Of a DNA stretch of 64,000 nucleotides, positions 50,607 through 59,748 are shown piece after piece (position 1 is the stretch's first letter; every line of letters begins with the position of its first letter). The notes under the pieces are model-generated. The model saw nothing but the letters and a program-made list of their open reading frames with translations, was not told the DNA's origin and did not search any database. The DNA lies in the NCBI RefSeq assembly GCF_026012395.1, contig NZ_BRZA01000001.1, positions 310,001 to 374,000 on the forward strand. The letters run 5' to 3'. Origin of the DNA: Lysinibacillus piscis (GTDB lineage Bacteria > Bacillota > Bacilli > Bacillales_A > Planococcaceae). The position numbers were made by a program, and so were the translations under genes.

Positions 50607-51962
50607 CTAAAATAATAAGTGACCAATTAATGCTGCGATTGGTAATGAAATGATTGTACGAATAAGAAAAATAAGGACTAAATCAATAATGTTTAATGGA
50701 ATTTTCGTTCCTAAAATTAATCCACCGACCTCAGACATATAAATTAATTGTGTAACGGAGACAACCGCAATAACAAATCGTGTCACATCCGATTCAATCC
50801 CTGCGCCTAAAATAGATGGCAGGAACATATCTGCAAAGCCAACGACCATTGTTTGCGCTGCCTCAGCCGCCTCTGGTAACCCAAGCATCGTTAAAATCGG
50901 TTCAAACGGTTTCCCTAAAATAACAAAAATGCTGGTAAATTCAGCGAGCATTAACGCAATCGTACCAAAAGCCATTACAATTGGTGCAACCCCTACCCAT
51001 AAATCAATAACATTGCGAAACCCGTCCTTGCAAAATTGACGTGGATCACGATTGGCATCTGCTACTTGTAACGCATTTTCCAAACCATGTGATACAGAGT
51101 TATAGCCTTCTGGTAATATCTCACGTGCATAATCAACAGGCGATCCATCGATATATGTATCTTCCTTTTTGGCTAATGGATAAATACGTGGCATCAAAAT
51201 CGCTAAAATAATACCACACAGTAGGACAGTTAAATAATAAGGAATAAAATAACGCTCTAAGCCAACCGTCTCTAACACAACAATACAAAATGTAATCGAA
51301 ACGACTGAGAAGCTAGTTGCAATAACAGCCGCTTCCTTTTTCGTATAATTCCCCATCTCATATTGCTTACTTGTCATTAAAACACCGATTGTGCCATCTC
51401 CTACCCACGATGTCAATGCATCGATAGAAGAGCGCCCTGGACTTTTAAAAAGAGGACGCATAATTTTCACCATCATCGTACCAAAAAACTCAAGTAAGCC
51501 GAAGTTTGTTAAGAATGGTAACAGGAAGCCTGCAAATAAGAAAATCGTAAATAAAAATGTCACAAGTCCACCATCTGGATTCATCAATAAGCCACCAGTA
51601 TTCTCATTATTAATGGCTGCTGGCCCGAAATCAAAGACCACCATTGAGGCAAATACTAAACCAAGTACACGTACAATCGTCCAAAACCAATTCACATAAA
51701 ACAATGAATCCAAAATGCTCGGTTCCTTCAAATTTTTGCGTGGTATAAATTTCGCCACCAATGCGCCGACTGCGGAAATAACAAACATGAAAATGGTAAA
51801 ATGGCTAATGATAGGTACGACAGCATTTGCTAATAAATTGGCTAAAATGGCAATGGGTATTTTCCACCCTGCATCCGTTAATATCGGTGTCATAAATAAG
51901 AAAATCCCAATAACAGATGGAATAATAAAATAAAGATACGATGAGAGCATATATTTTTTCAT
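50607..51962 (-). CDS. YjiH-family nucleoside-recognition (Gate) membrane protein
   Basis: A 451-residue protein with ten or so membrane helices and two Gate-domain-like halves (FGTMMVKIMRPLFKSPGRSSIDALTSWVGDGTIG is split around residue ~185; the second half contains FADMFLPSILGAG). Family members resemble concentrative nucleoside transporters and the SpoVV/SpmAB proteins; substrates are mostly unknown. Confidence 0.8.
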   Translation of the reverse strand: MKKYMLSSYLYFIIPSVIGIFLFMTPILTDAGWKIPIAILANLLANAVVPIISHFTIFMFVISAVGALVAKFIPRKNLKEPSILDSLFYVNWFWTIVRVLGLVFASMVVFDFGPAAINNENTGGLLMNPDGGLVTFLFTIFLFAGFLLPFLTNFGLLEFFGTMMVKIMRPLFKSPGRSSIDALTSWVGDGTIGVLMTSKQYEMGNYTKKEAAVIATSFSVVSITFCIVVLETVGLERYFIPYYLTVLLCGIILAILMPRIYPLAKKEDTYIDGSPVDYAREILPEGYNSVSHGLENALQVADANRDPRQFCKDGFRNVIDLWVGVAPIVMAFGTIALMLAEFTSIFVILGKPFEPILTMLGLPEAAEAAQTMVVGFADMFLPSILGAGIESDVTRFVIAVVSVTQLIYMSEVGGLILGTKIPLNIIDLVLIFLIRTIISLPIAALIGHLLF

Positions 51963-52425
51963 TGTTAAACCTCACTTTTTTATATTTTTCACAGTGTATA
52001 TATTACTTATTGAAAATAGGTATGTATAAAAGCTAAATTCCTTATGTTGTGAACAATCCCTCTAGAAAGAAAACCCTTTCATTTTATCATAATACTATTT
52101 TAATTATCCTTCCTATTCATATTTTTATAACATCCCTTCACTATGAAGACATTGTAATTGCTATATATACATCGGTTCAACCTAACATTTTTCTGTATTT
52201 TTATTCAACGAGCATTCTTTTTACTATATCATTATAACAATAAGATGACCTTTCTTTTACTTTTTAATTATTCTATTTTTTATGACAATTATAGATTTTA
52301 CAGCTTTTTGTCATTTTTATATTTCACATGTTCCACATACTATATTCACTACTTTTATTTTTCTACTAACAATTTTTCTAAGCTTGTATTGTCGTAAAAT
52401 TGTCGTTAAAAAAATTTTTACAACT
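51963..52425. other. A+T-rich gene-free stretch
   Basis: About 460 bases of very A+T-rich sequence with no credible gene, hairpin or repeat. It contains the promoter region of the yjiH-like gene. Short plus-strand open frames are hydrophobic by base composition and lack ribosome sites. Confidence 0.55.
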
Positions 52426-52430
52426 AAAAA

Positions 52431-52458
52431 ATCGAGTTGGTTTATTCTCCAACCCGAT
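52431..52458 (-). terminator. Terminator of the siderophore ABC operon
   Basis: On the minus strand ATCGGGTTGG pairs with CCAACTCGAT (one G-U) and is followed by TTTTTTAG. Confidence 0.85.
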
Positions 52459-52469
52459 ACCTTTTGCAA

Positions 52470-53276
52470 TTAGCGTGTTCCTGTCACCTTATGCCCTTTG
52501 CCATGTGGCACACATAATGGTGTTCCAAAAATAGGATCATTAATAATCATACAGTCCATACCAAACACCGCCTGTACCAAATCTTCTGTTACAATCTCCT
52601 CTGGTTTGCCTTGTGCATAAATTTGCTTATCACGTACAGCGATAATATGATGGGCATAGCGACAGGCTAAATTCAAATCATGTAAAACCATCACAACCGT
52701 GCGCTGTTCTGCAACATTTAGCTCAAACAGTAGGTCTAAAATTTCCACTTGATGTGCCATATCTAAATAGGTCGTAGGCTCATCCAATAAAATAAGTTCC
52801 GTTTTTTGAGCCAATGTCATAGCAATCCAGGCTCGTTGTCGCTGGCCACCTGATAACGCCTCTACAGGACGATCAGCAAAAGCTGCCATTTGTGTGACCT
52901 CAAGTGCTTTATTGACGATATCTTCATCCTCTGTGGACCATTGCTTCAACCAGCTTTGATGTGGATATCTGCCTTGCTTCACAAGCTGTAACACGGTTAA
53001 TCCTTCAGGTGCTATCGGCCCTTGTGGCAAAATAGCTAAACGCTTGGCAATTTCCTTTGTTGAAATTTGATTGATGACATCCTGCTCCAGTAAAATTTGC
53101 CCTGATTTTGGCTTAATTAAACGAGCAAACGTGCGTAAAAGTGTGGATTTCCCACAGCCATTTGCTCCTACTAAAACGGTAATTTTTCCTTTTGGTATTT
53201 GGACATGTAAGCCTTCTAATATAGCCGCTTCACCGTAGCCTACATGCAAATCCACTGCCTCTAAACTTGCTGTCAT
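52470..53276 (-). CDS. Iron-siderophore ABC transporter ATPase
   Basis: A 268-residue FecE/FhuC-type ATPase: Walker [11 protein letters not shown]-loop ILPQG, signature [17 protein letters not shown], Walker [13 protein letters not shown] and switch His in LHDLN. It energises uptake through the two permeases upstream. The ATG at 53274-53276 (AGAGGTG upstream) is preferred over a GTG three codons earlier. Confidence 0.92.
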   Translation of the reverse strand: MTASLEAVDLHVGYGEAAILEGLHVQIPKGKITVLVGANGCGKSTLLRTFARLIKPKSGQILLEQDVINQISTKEIAKRLAILPQGPIAPEGLTVLQLVKQGRYPHQSWLKQWSTEDEDIVNKALEVTQMAAFADRPVEALSGGQRQRAWIAMTLAQKTELILLDEPTTYLDMAHQVEILDLLFELNVAEQRTVVMVLHDLNLACRYAHHIIAVRDKQIYAQGKPEEIVTEDLVQAVFGMDCMIINDPIFGTPLCVPHGKGHKVTGTR

Positions 53277-53303
53277 AACTCTCACCTCTCTTGTATTTTT
53301 TCC

Positions 53304-54344
53304 TTATTGATTCCTTGTTTTAAATAATAAATAAATGAAGAATGGCGCACCAATGGCAGCTGTAAACACACCTGTTGGCAAATCCTTTGGCAAAAAGGCT
53401 GTCCGTGCAATAATATCAGCGACAATCACAATAATGCTTCCAATCATGGCAGCAATCGGAATTAAGCCTGCAAAGGAACGTCCCACTAACATGCGAGCAA
53501 CGTGTGGAGCAATTAAACCGACAAAGGCAATACCACCTGCAAAGGCAACTGCTGAGCCTGCGAGCATCACACTAATCATTAATAATCCAAGGCGATAGAT
53601 TTGCACCCTCACACCAAGTGCTGTAGCAATATCGTCTCCCAATTCCTTTACATTCACCACTCTTGCAAAAACAAAGGTCAATGGCAATAAAATGATTAAC
53701 CACGGTAGTAATAAATAGACATCTTGCATACTTGCTCCATACAAGCTTCCTGTAAGCCATAAATAAGCCTTTGTTGTAGCAGCTACCTCACCTATAACAA
53801 GAAACATCGTGACAGCCGCTTTCATCAGTGCCGAAATTCCTATACCTATCAATACCATGCGAATCGGTGTTACACCTTTTTTCCATGATAAAATATAAAT
53901 AATAGTGGATACAATGGCAGCCCCTAAAATAGCAGCTAATGGTAAAAATTGAATACTAACTGTCCCCATCAAATAAACAATAAAAAGAATTGCTCCAACA
54001 GATGCACCACTTGTGACACCAATAATATCGGGCGCTGCTAATGGATTGCGAATAATACCCTGTAAAATTAATCCTGATACAGCTAGTGCAGCTCCAACTA
54101 GTAAAGCCATTAATGTCCGAGGAAGTCTTAACGTATGTAAAATAAATTGATGCTCGCCATCACCATAGCCAAAAAGCTCCTGTAAAACGACAATCGGTGA
54201 AATATATTCACTCCCAGTTGATAGGCTAAGCACAGTTAACAAGCCTAATAAAACACTTAGCACAAGAAAAACGAGTGATGTTTTCTTAGAAATTTGCAAG
54301 GAAATATGATTGGCTTTTGTACGAACAGTCATATACTTAGGCAT
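53304..54344 (-). CDS. Iron-siderophore ABC permease, second subunit
   Basis: A 346-residue FecCD/BtuC-type permease with about ten helices; LRLPRTLMALLVGAALAVSG and NPLAAPDIIGVTSGAS are family motifs, and GLIAPHVARMLVG is the ATPase-coupling region. It overlaps the first permease gene by 8 bases. The pair resembles the YfiZ/YfhA system of B. subtilis, which takes up hydroxamate siderophores; the actual ligand is not proven. Confidence 0.9.
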   Translation of the reverse strand: MPKYMTVRTKANHISLQISKKTSLVFLVLSVLLGLLTVLSLSTGSEYISPIVVLQELFGYGDGEHQFILHTLRLPRTLMALLVGAALAVSGLILQGIIRNPLAAPDIIGVTSGASVGAILFIVYLMGTVSIQFLPLAAILGAAIVSTIIYILSWKKGVTPIRMVLIGIGISALMKAAVTMFLVIGEVAATTKAYLWLTGSLYGASMQDVYLLLPWLIILLPLTFVFARVVNVKELGDDIATALGVRVQIYRLGLLMISVMLAGSAVAFAGGIAFVGLIAPHVARMLVGRSFAGLIPIAAMIGSIIVIVADIIARTAFLPKDLPTGVFTAAIGAPFFIYLLFKTRNQ

Positions 54345-55326
54345 TTTGTGCTAACCCCTTTCGTGCAATATAAATAAAGAAAGGTGCACCAATAATCGCT
54401 GTCATAACCCCTATCGGCATTTCTTGTGGCATAATAATAAAACGTGCAGCAATATCAGCCAATAGTAATAGTGTCGCCCCAATGACAGCACTGTACGGAA
54501 TAATCCAGCGATAGTCCATACCAACAAGCCCAATGGCAATATGTGGCACAATTAAACCAATAAAGCCGATTGAGCCAGCAACCGCTACAGAGCTTCCTGC
54601 AAGTACAATAATCATCATACCTAACACCACTTTTATAATCATTGTACGCTGCCCTAAGCCCTTCGCTATATCGTCCCCTGATTGTAAAATATTAATGGAA
54701 CGCCCCATACAAATAGCCACAACAGTCATGACACAGACAAATGGTAAAACAGGTAGCAACATATCCATACTACGTCCAGCTACTGAACCAGCCAACCAAA
54801 ATAACACACTTTGTAGCCCTTGCTCATCAATGACTAATAATCCTTGTGTAAAGGAAATAAAGAGAGCTGTAATAGCAGAGCCTGCTAGCACAATTTTAAC
54901 AGGTGTTAAACCATCCCTCCCTAATGAACCAAGGAAAAAGACCATTGCCGCTGCAACACCTGCTCCTAAAAAGGCAACCCACATATAGCTCATTAAAGAA
55001 TGTACAGACAGCAGTGTGATGGCACATACAATAAAAAAGATAGCTCCTGCATTAATCCCTAAAATATCAGGTGCAGCCAAAGGGTTTTTAGTCAATGCTC
55101 GCATCAATGCTCCTGCTATAGCTAAGCTTGCCCCTACAATTGTGGCAATAACTGCTCTTGTTAAACGAGATGTCCGGATAATCACATGCTCTGTATTGGC
55201 AGCATCAAAGTGAAAAAAGGCCTCATAAATTCCTTGAAAAGAGATAGATGTTTGTCCAAGAGCTATGCTTAAAAGAAATGCTAAAAACAATGCAATACAG
55301 CATAGCAATAAACCCAATTTTTTCAT
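54337..55326 (-). CDS. Iron-siderophore ABC permease, first subunit
   Basis: A ~329-residue FecCD-type permease with the same fold as the second subunit (SRLTRAVIATIVGASLAIAG; NPLAAPDILGINAGA; GLIVPHIAIGLVG). I favour the ATG at 55324-55326, 7 bases after CGGAG; an in-frame ATG nine codons upstream (55353) is an alternative. With its partner it forms the heterodimeric channel. Confidence 0.88.
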   Translation of the reverse strand: MKKLGLLLCCIALFLAFLLSIALGQTSISFQGIYEAFFHFDAANTEHVIIRTSRLTRAVIATIVGASLAIAGALMRALTKNPLAAPDILGINAGAIFFIVCAITLLSVHSLMSYMWVAFLGAGVAAAMVFFLGSLGRDGLTPVKIVLAGSAITALFISFTQGLLVIDEQGLQSVLFWLAGSVAGRSMDMLLPVLPFVCVMTVVAICMGRSINILQSGDDIAKGLGQRTMIIKVVLGMMIIVLAGSSVAVAGSIGFIGLIVPHIAIGLVGMDYRWIIPYSAVIGATLLLLADIAARFIIMPQEMPIGVMTAIIGAPFFIYIARKGLAQNA

Positions 55327-55384
55327 TGAGCCACTCCGAAAAATATGCTCCATTTTATACCTACTTTCTTTCTCTATAAGAGAA

Positions 55385-55422
55385 GGCTGTGAATAAAGTT
55401 ACTTGTTTCACTTTACACAGCC
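55385..55422 (-). terminator. Attenuating hairpin after the binding-protein gene
   Basis: GGCTGTG/CACAGCC continues into TAAAGT/ACTTTA with a 2-base bulge. The T run is weak. It may keep the binding protein in excess over the permeases. Confidence 0.55.
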
Positions 55423-55438
55423 CTTGTTCGATTGCTTA

Positions 55439-56437
55439 TTATTTTTCTAATTCAAATTTATCGTAAATATCGTCTAGCATTAAATTGGCACTTAATAATC
55501 CACCAGCTAAGTTCCAGTTGATTTCATCTACTTGATAAACTTGATTTGCTTTAACAGCGTCTAACTCTTTCCATAATGGATGGTTTGTCCATTCATCATA
55601 TGTTTTCTTCACAGTCTCGTCATTTTCCATAAAGACATAAATCACGTCTGCATTCATTTGCGTAATGCTTTCTTTATCTGTCAATTTCACAATTTCAAGA
55701 GAATCATCTGTTAAATTTTTTGGTCCTTCAAAGCCAAGCTCCTTTAAAATGGAACCAGCAAAGCCTGTTACATAAATACGTGCATGGTCTGCTCTAAAGT
55801 TTGCTACTGTTACATGGAATGGCCACTTGTCGCCAAGCTTTTCCTTAATCTTTGTTTGGAAATCAGCTACTCGAGTATCCCATTGTCCTAGTATTTCTTT
55901 CACTTTATCCTCTTGGTTCATTGCTTGTCCCATCATATCCGCTGTGCCTTTGAAATCAAATACGGTTTCATGCATCACAGTCGGTGCAATTTGTGATAAT
56001 TGCTCATAAATTTCCTCATGGCGAACTTTTGAACCAATGATTAAATCTGGCTTCAATTTAGCAATTTCCTCTAAATTCGGCTGTGTCTCTTGTCCAACAA
56101 TCGCTACACCCTCTAAATCGGCTTTCAAATAATTATAGATTGGCATTTCCGCCCAAGATTCCACTACACCGACTGGCTTGACGCCCATTGCTACGGCTAC
56201 ATCTGTTGCTCCTTGATATAAAGTGACAATTTTCATAGGTGTACCATCAATTTTTGTTGTACCCATAGCATGTGTAATTTCACGGCTTGTTGTTTCTTGT
56301 GGTTGTGCCTCTTTCTTTGTACTTGTGTCTTTCGTTTCTTTATTGCCACACCCAACTAACAATAAAGCAAATGACAATAAAAATGTGAATAGCACGTAAA
56401 AGCTTTTTTTACGCTTTGTGACTGTAGACGTTGACAT
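55439..56437 (-). CDS. Iron-siderophore substrate-binding lipoprotein
   Basis: A 332-residue lipoprotein with a signal peptide and lipobox LLVGC (~Cys30), a Thr/Lys/Glu-rich linker, then a class III binding fold (Fe/B12 type: KIVTLYQGATDVAVAMGVKPV; LKPDLIIGSKVR). It resembles YfiY. The ATG at 56435-56437 follows AGGGAGG. It is the first gene of the operon and lies directly behind the Fur box. Confidence 0.9.
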   Translation of the reverse strand: MSTSTVTKRKKSFYVLFTFLLSFALLLVGCGNKETKDTSTKKEAQPQETTSREITHAMGTTKIDGTPMKIVTLYQGATDVAVAMGVKPVGVVESWAEMPIYNYLKADLEGVAIVGQETQPNLEEIAKLKPDLIIGSKVRHEEIYEQLSQIAPTVMHETVFDFKGTADMMGQAMNQEDKVKEILGQWDTRVADFQTKIKEKLGDKWPFHVTVANFRADHARIYVTGFAGSILKELGFEGPKNLTDDSLEIVKLTDKESITQMNADVIYVFMENDETVKKTYDEWTNHPLWKELDAVKANQVYQVDEINWNLAGGLLSANLMLDDIYDKFELEK

Positions 56438-56467
56438 AAATGTCCTCCCTATGTATATAATCAATAA

Positions 56468-56518
56468 TGATAATCATTATCACTATAAGAGTATACTTTA
56501 TGCTAACTATGCTTGCAA
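56468..56518 (-). promoter_or_regulatory. Promoter with perfect 7-1-7 Fur box
   Basis: On the minus strand TTGCAA (56513-56518) and TATACT (56490-56495) are 17 bases apart. The Fur box TGATAATCATTATCA at 56468-56482 (given on the plus strand) is a perfect 7-1-7 inverted repeat just downstream, where binding would block initiation. Confidence 0.92.
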
Positions 56519-56552
56519 TAGGAAAATCAGAAAATTTTTAGTTTAAAATAAA

Positions 56553-56591
56553 AAAAGCATAGGAGCGACTAAATTTCGCTCCTATACTTTT
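56553..56591 (-). terminator. Terminator of the C26 hydrolase gene
   Basis: AAAAGTATAGGAGCG pairs with CGCTCCTATGCTTTT with one mismatch, then T run. The stop codon lies in the hairpin. Confidence 0.9.
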
Positions 56592-57279
56592 TACATGCCT
56601 GAATAAATGCCTGAAATAACTTGATAGAGGACTCATCACCAAACGGAGCCATTGCCTCTGGATGCCACTGTACACCAATACAAAATGGGTGTTCCTTGTG
56701 CTCTACTGCCTCATTCACACCATCTAAGGCAACACCTGCAACAAGTAAGCCATCACCTAATTGGTCAATCGCTTGATGGTGAAAGGAATTTGTACGGAGA
56801 GTCGTTTCTCCCACAATAGCAGCTAGTTTTTGTCCTTTTATCACAACTGAATGTGTAGCCTCCTCTCTAGCAGAGGCTTGAGCATGTGCAATCGGTTGTG
56901 TCCATTGCGCAGGAATATCTTGAATTAATGTGCCACCAAACGCTACATTTAACACCTGATGGCCTCGACAAATCGCAAGTATGGGCATTTCTCGCTGGAA
57001 AACACTTTGCAAAATAGCCAGATCACTTTTATCACGCTTTGTATGAAATGTGTCAAGCTTCGGATGAGGCTCTTGCCCATAAAGTAACGGATTCACATCG
57101 TGTCCACCAATCAACAATAAGCCATCCAGTTTGCTAACTACTGCCTCTAAATCCTGCTCGTCAAGATGTGGAATACATAATGGAATACCACCTGCAAGCT
57201 CAACAGATTGTAAGTAAGTATTGTTGATTTCTAGCTTTTTATCACCTGTATGCATAGTAACCCCTATGATTGGCTTCAT
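56569..57279 (-). CDS. Gamma-glutamyl-GABA hydrolase family protein (peptidase C26)
   Basis: A 236-residue class-I glutamine amidotransferase-like hydrolase of the PuuD type. The nucleophile Cys lies in AICRGHQ (~104), the partner His and Glu in GVQWHPE. PuuD releases GABA from gamma-glutamyl-GABA in putrescine breakdown. No other puu gene is near, so the substrate is uncertain. The ATG at 57277-57279 has GGGGAG 9 bases upstream. Confidence 0.87.
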   Translation of the reverse strand: MKPIIGVTMHTGDKKLEINNTYLQSVELAGGIPLCIPHLDEQDLEAVVSKLDGLLLIGGHDVNPLLYGQEPHPKLDTFHTKRDKSDLAILQSVFQREMPILAICRGHQVLNVAFGGTLIQDIPAQWTQPIAHAQASAREEATHSVVIKGQKLAAIVGETTLRTNSFHHQAIDQLGDGLLVAGVALDGVNEAVEHKEHPFCIGVQWHPEAMAPFGDESSIKLFQAFIQACKKYRSEI

Positions 57280-57730
57280 GTTCTCCATCTCCCCATTGTA
57301 TCAATTACGCCCCAGCGTAATTGCGTCTGGATTTTTCCGAGTTCACTCGTCTAAAGGAAGTTAGCCTAAAAGCATCACATCCTGTGACAACGGCTTGTTA
57401 CTGTCGCTGCGTTGTACTACGCTTTCGTACAGAAAACATTAACTGACCTACATCGTGTAGGCCCTCAAAATCCATGACACACGGTTTTTCTGTGCGAAAG
57501 CGGAGTGAAACGCAGCGTCAGCACCTGTTTTTCTGTACCGAAAGCATTAGCGTCAGGTACAACATCCGCTGGAGCTTTATCTTGATTCAGCGGGCGTTTG
57601 GACACCCACTGAATGGAAGTCAACATCGGCATTCATCCCCTCCCTGTAGAGGAAGGGATCTTCTGTATCTGACGCTTCACTTTCGATACAAAAACCATTT
57701 GCTGAATCAAGATAAATAATTCCTATTATA
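57280..57730. repeat. Gene-free repeat region with long inverted repeat
   Basis: TTATCTTGATTCAGC (57577-57591) and its exact complement (57701-57715) flank ~110 bases. Inside are hairpins ATTCAGCGGG/CCCACTGAAT (57585-57614) and ATCCC-TCC/GGA-GGGAT near 57635-57660. The left part carries several CTGTRCGAAAGC blocks (near 57425, 57490, 57530) shared with the 10.7 and 31.1 kb gaps. No gene is supported. Confidence 0.75.
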
Positions 57731-58486
57731 CTATGAAAATAAATCAAGATACCAAGCAATCATTGCTTCACCAAAAAAGTAGGTGATAATAGCGGCAGCA
57801 GCGATAGATGGACCAAATGGAATTGGTGTTTTCCGCCCTTCCTTACGTCTTTTCAGTAGGATTACACCGACAACCATGCCAATGCCCGCAGCTAAAAATA
57901 ATGTCAATAATGTTTGGAATGTACCGAGTACAAGTCCAATAACAAAAAATAGCTTAATATCACCGCCACCCATACCACCTTTTGATACCATCGCAATTAG
58001 CAATAATAAACTAAAGCCAACCGCTGCACCAAGTAAGCTATCCCACCATATAGCTAATGGTGATACGATTCTTCCTATAGCCAAGAAAGGCAGGAAAAAC
58101 AGCAAAATTTTATTTGGAATAAGCATATACACAATATCTGATACTGTAATAATGACTAAGAGCGAAATAAAAAATAGAGCGACCACTAGTTCAAATGACA
58201 AACCAAGTCTCCAATAAGCGAAGGCAAAAAGGAGCCCTGTGCAAAGCTCCATTAGCATATAAATAGGTGAAATACGTACTTTGCATGTGCGACATTTCCC
58301 GCGCAATAATACATAGGAAAGAACAGGTACGAGGTCAATGGCTGTTAATGTACGTTGACAATTCGAACAATGCGAGCTTGGATAAACAATCGACTCATTT
58401 TTCGGCACCCTTAAGCCCACTACATTATAAAAAGAGCCAAATACAAGCCCCACAACGAAGAAAAAAATGGTATAGGTAATCGTCAT
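57731..58486 (-). CDS. comC: Prepilin peptidase (PilD/ComC)
   Basis: Membrane aspartyl protease that removes the prepilin leader and methylates the new N-terminus. It has 251 residues (B. subtilis ComC 248): N-terminal GSFYNVVGLRVP, the two CxxC pairs CSNC and CRTC, a catalytic Asp in TVSDIVYMLIP and the GGGDIKLF (GxGD) motif. The ATG at 58484-58486 follows GAAGGAG, 1 base after the pilO stop, so it is the last gene of the pilus operon. Confidence 0.92.
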   Translation of the reverse strand: MTITYTIFFFVVGLVFGSFYNVVGLRVPKNESIVYPSSHCSNCQRTLTAIDLVPVLSYVLLRGKCRTCKVRISPIYMLMELCTGLLFAFAYWRLGLSFELVVALFFISLLVIITVSDIVYMLIPNKILLFFLPFLAIGRIVSPLAIWWDSLLGAAVGFSLLLLIAMVSKGGMGGGDIKLFFVIGLVLGTFQTLLTLFLAAGIGMVVGVILLKRRKEGRKTPIPFGPSIAAAAIITYFFGEAMIAWYLDLFS

Positions 58487-58487
58487 A

Positions 58488-59159
58488 CTACTCTCCTTCG
58501 TAATAAAAAGTGGTCGCTTGAATTTTAGCTGTTGGAGCCTTTGGTGCTGTTTCTGCCAATTCCGCCTCTTCTCCAGATAAGGCAAGCTCCACATGGTCGA
58601 TTCGAATAACACGCTCTAATGCCTCTAGCTCCTTCAAAAAGATAGTGAGCTTATCCGCATCCATTGCTGCCATATCAATGTTAAATGTCATCATTTGCAA
58701 TTCAGGTGGCAATGTATCAATCGCAATGGTTGAAGTAGGTGGCTCCGCTGTTTCATTTTCTGACGAATTGGCTTGCTCCTCTTCTGCTGGTTGGCTTGGG
58801 TCCTGTAATGTCGATTCATTGACAATGGCATCATAATTGTTAAATTGCATACCAACAATTCTTGATGTGGACAATAACTCGATTTCTTCTAAATTCAATA
58901 ATAGTTTCGCAATATCTTTATCCTTTGGTACCTTCTTTTGTAAGGCAAAGACATTCTCTAATGTATTCTTTTCCGTGCTTTTTTGCATTGTTATTTGTGT
59001 TTGTAAGTTCGTCATATCTTGCTGCAACACAGTGATATTGTTTTGTAATTGCTGTACCTCATCCTTTTTCGGTAACACGATAAAATAATAAAGAGCGAAC
59101 AGTAATACAAGGACAAGTGCACTTAGTAGAATAGGTGCTGAATTTTTATTACTAAACAT
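58488..59159 (-). CDS. PilO-like pilus assembly protein
   Basis: A 223-residue bitopic protein: an N-terminal membrane helix (~10-30), a coiled coil (~33-75) and a C-terminal ferredoxin-like domain after an acidic linker rich in Glu/Pro/Ser (~115-145). By order and architecture it is PilO, the partner of PilN in the inner-membrane alignment complex. It overlaps or abuts pilN at 59159. Confidence 0.78.
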   Translation of the reverse strand: MFSNKNSAPILLSALVLVLLFALYYFIVLPKKDEVQQLQNNITVLQQDMTNLQTQITMQKSTEKNTLENVFALQKKVPKDKDIAKLLLNLEEIELLSTSRIVGMQFNNYDAIVNESTLQDPSQPAEEEQANSSENETAEPPTSTIAIDTLPPELQMMTFNIDMAAMDADKLTIFLKELEALERVIRIDHVELALSGEEAELAETAPKAPTAKIQATTFYYEGE

Positions 59160-59746
59160 TAATTTGTCCTCCCTGTTGCTAAATAAATTTTATCGATGGC
59201 TAGCTCAATAACAGTGGAATAGCGTGGTACATCATTAAAATCTATCTCATCTGTTGTCGATGTACCTGCCTTCACCTCAAAATCATCTACCGAGCTGAGC
59301 TGTACATTAGTGAAATATTCACTTTGCTCCAGTAATGTTACATATTTCGAAATATCCGTAAAGGTTTCAAAATCTATCTCTACTGTTATGGTTTCCTCCG
59401 CAAAATCATAGCTTCGTAAATAGGCATGTGCGGCTAATAATGTGCGCACCTCATCGATTAATGGAGTTACTGGATAGGAAATACGCTCGACAAAAGCAAC
59501 AGACTGTTCTAAAGAGCCTTTATCCGCATTGTTTAATGCATCAAACTCCTGTTGTATTTGTTCCTTCTGTGCCTGCAATGCTTGCTGTTCATTTGTCAGC
59601 TTGATGGCATCACTTTTTGCCACAAAAAATTGCCAGATGATAAAAGTAAGCAGCGCAATCGTTAGTATACTAATAATACCGTAAGCAATTTTAGAGCTGG
59701 ATTCATGCTTACTGACATGAGGAAGTAAATTAATATCTGGAATCAT
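59159..59746 (-). CDS. PilN-like pilus assembly protein
   Basis: A 195-residue bitopic protein with the PilN N-terminal motif IPDINLLPHV (in PilN of other bacteria INLLP binds PilM), a membrane helix (~22-44), a coiled coil and a C-terminal domain. Starts 2 bases after the pilM stop. Confidence 0.85.
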   Translation of the reverse strand: MIPDINLLPHVSKHESSSKIAYGIISILTIALLTFIIWQFFVAKSDAIKLTNEQQALQAQKEQIQQEFDALNNADKGSLEQSVAFVERISYPVTPLIDEVRTLLAAHAYLRSYDFAEETITVEIDFETFTDISKYVTLLEQSEYFTNVQLSSVDDFEVKAGTSTTDEIDFNDVPRYSTVIELAIDKIYLATGRTN

Positions 59747-59748
59747 GC

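Noticed and set aside
51963-52469. Short hydrophobic plus-strand frames before the ABC operon
   Set aside because: Very A+T-rich DNA gives Phe/Ile/Tyr-rich frames by chance; none has a ribosome site or partner.
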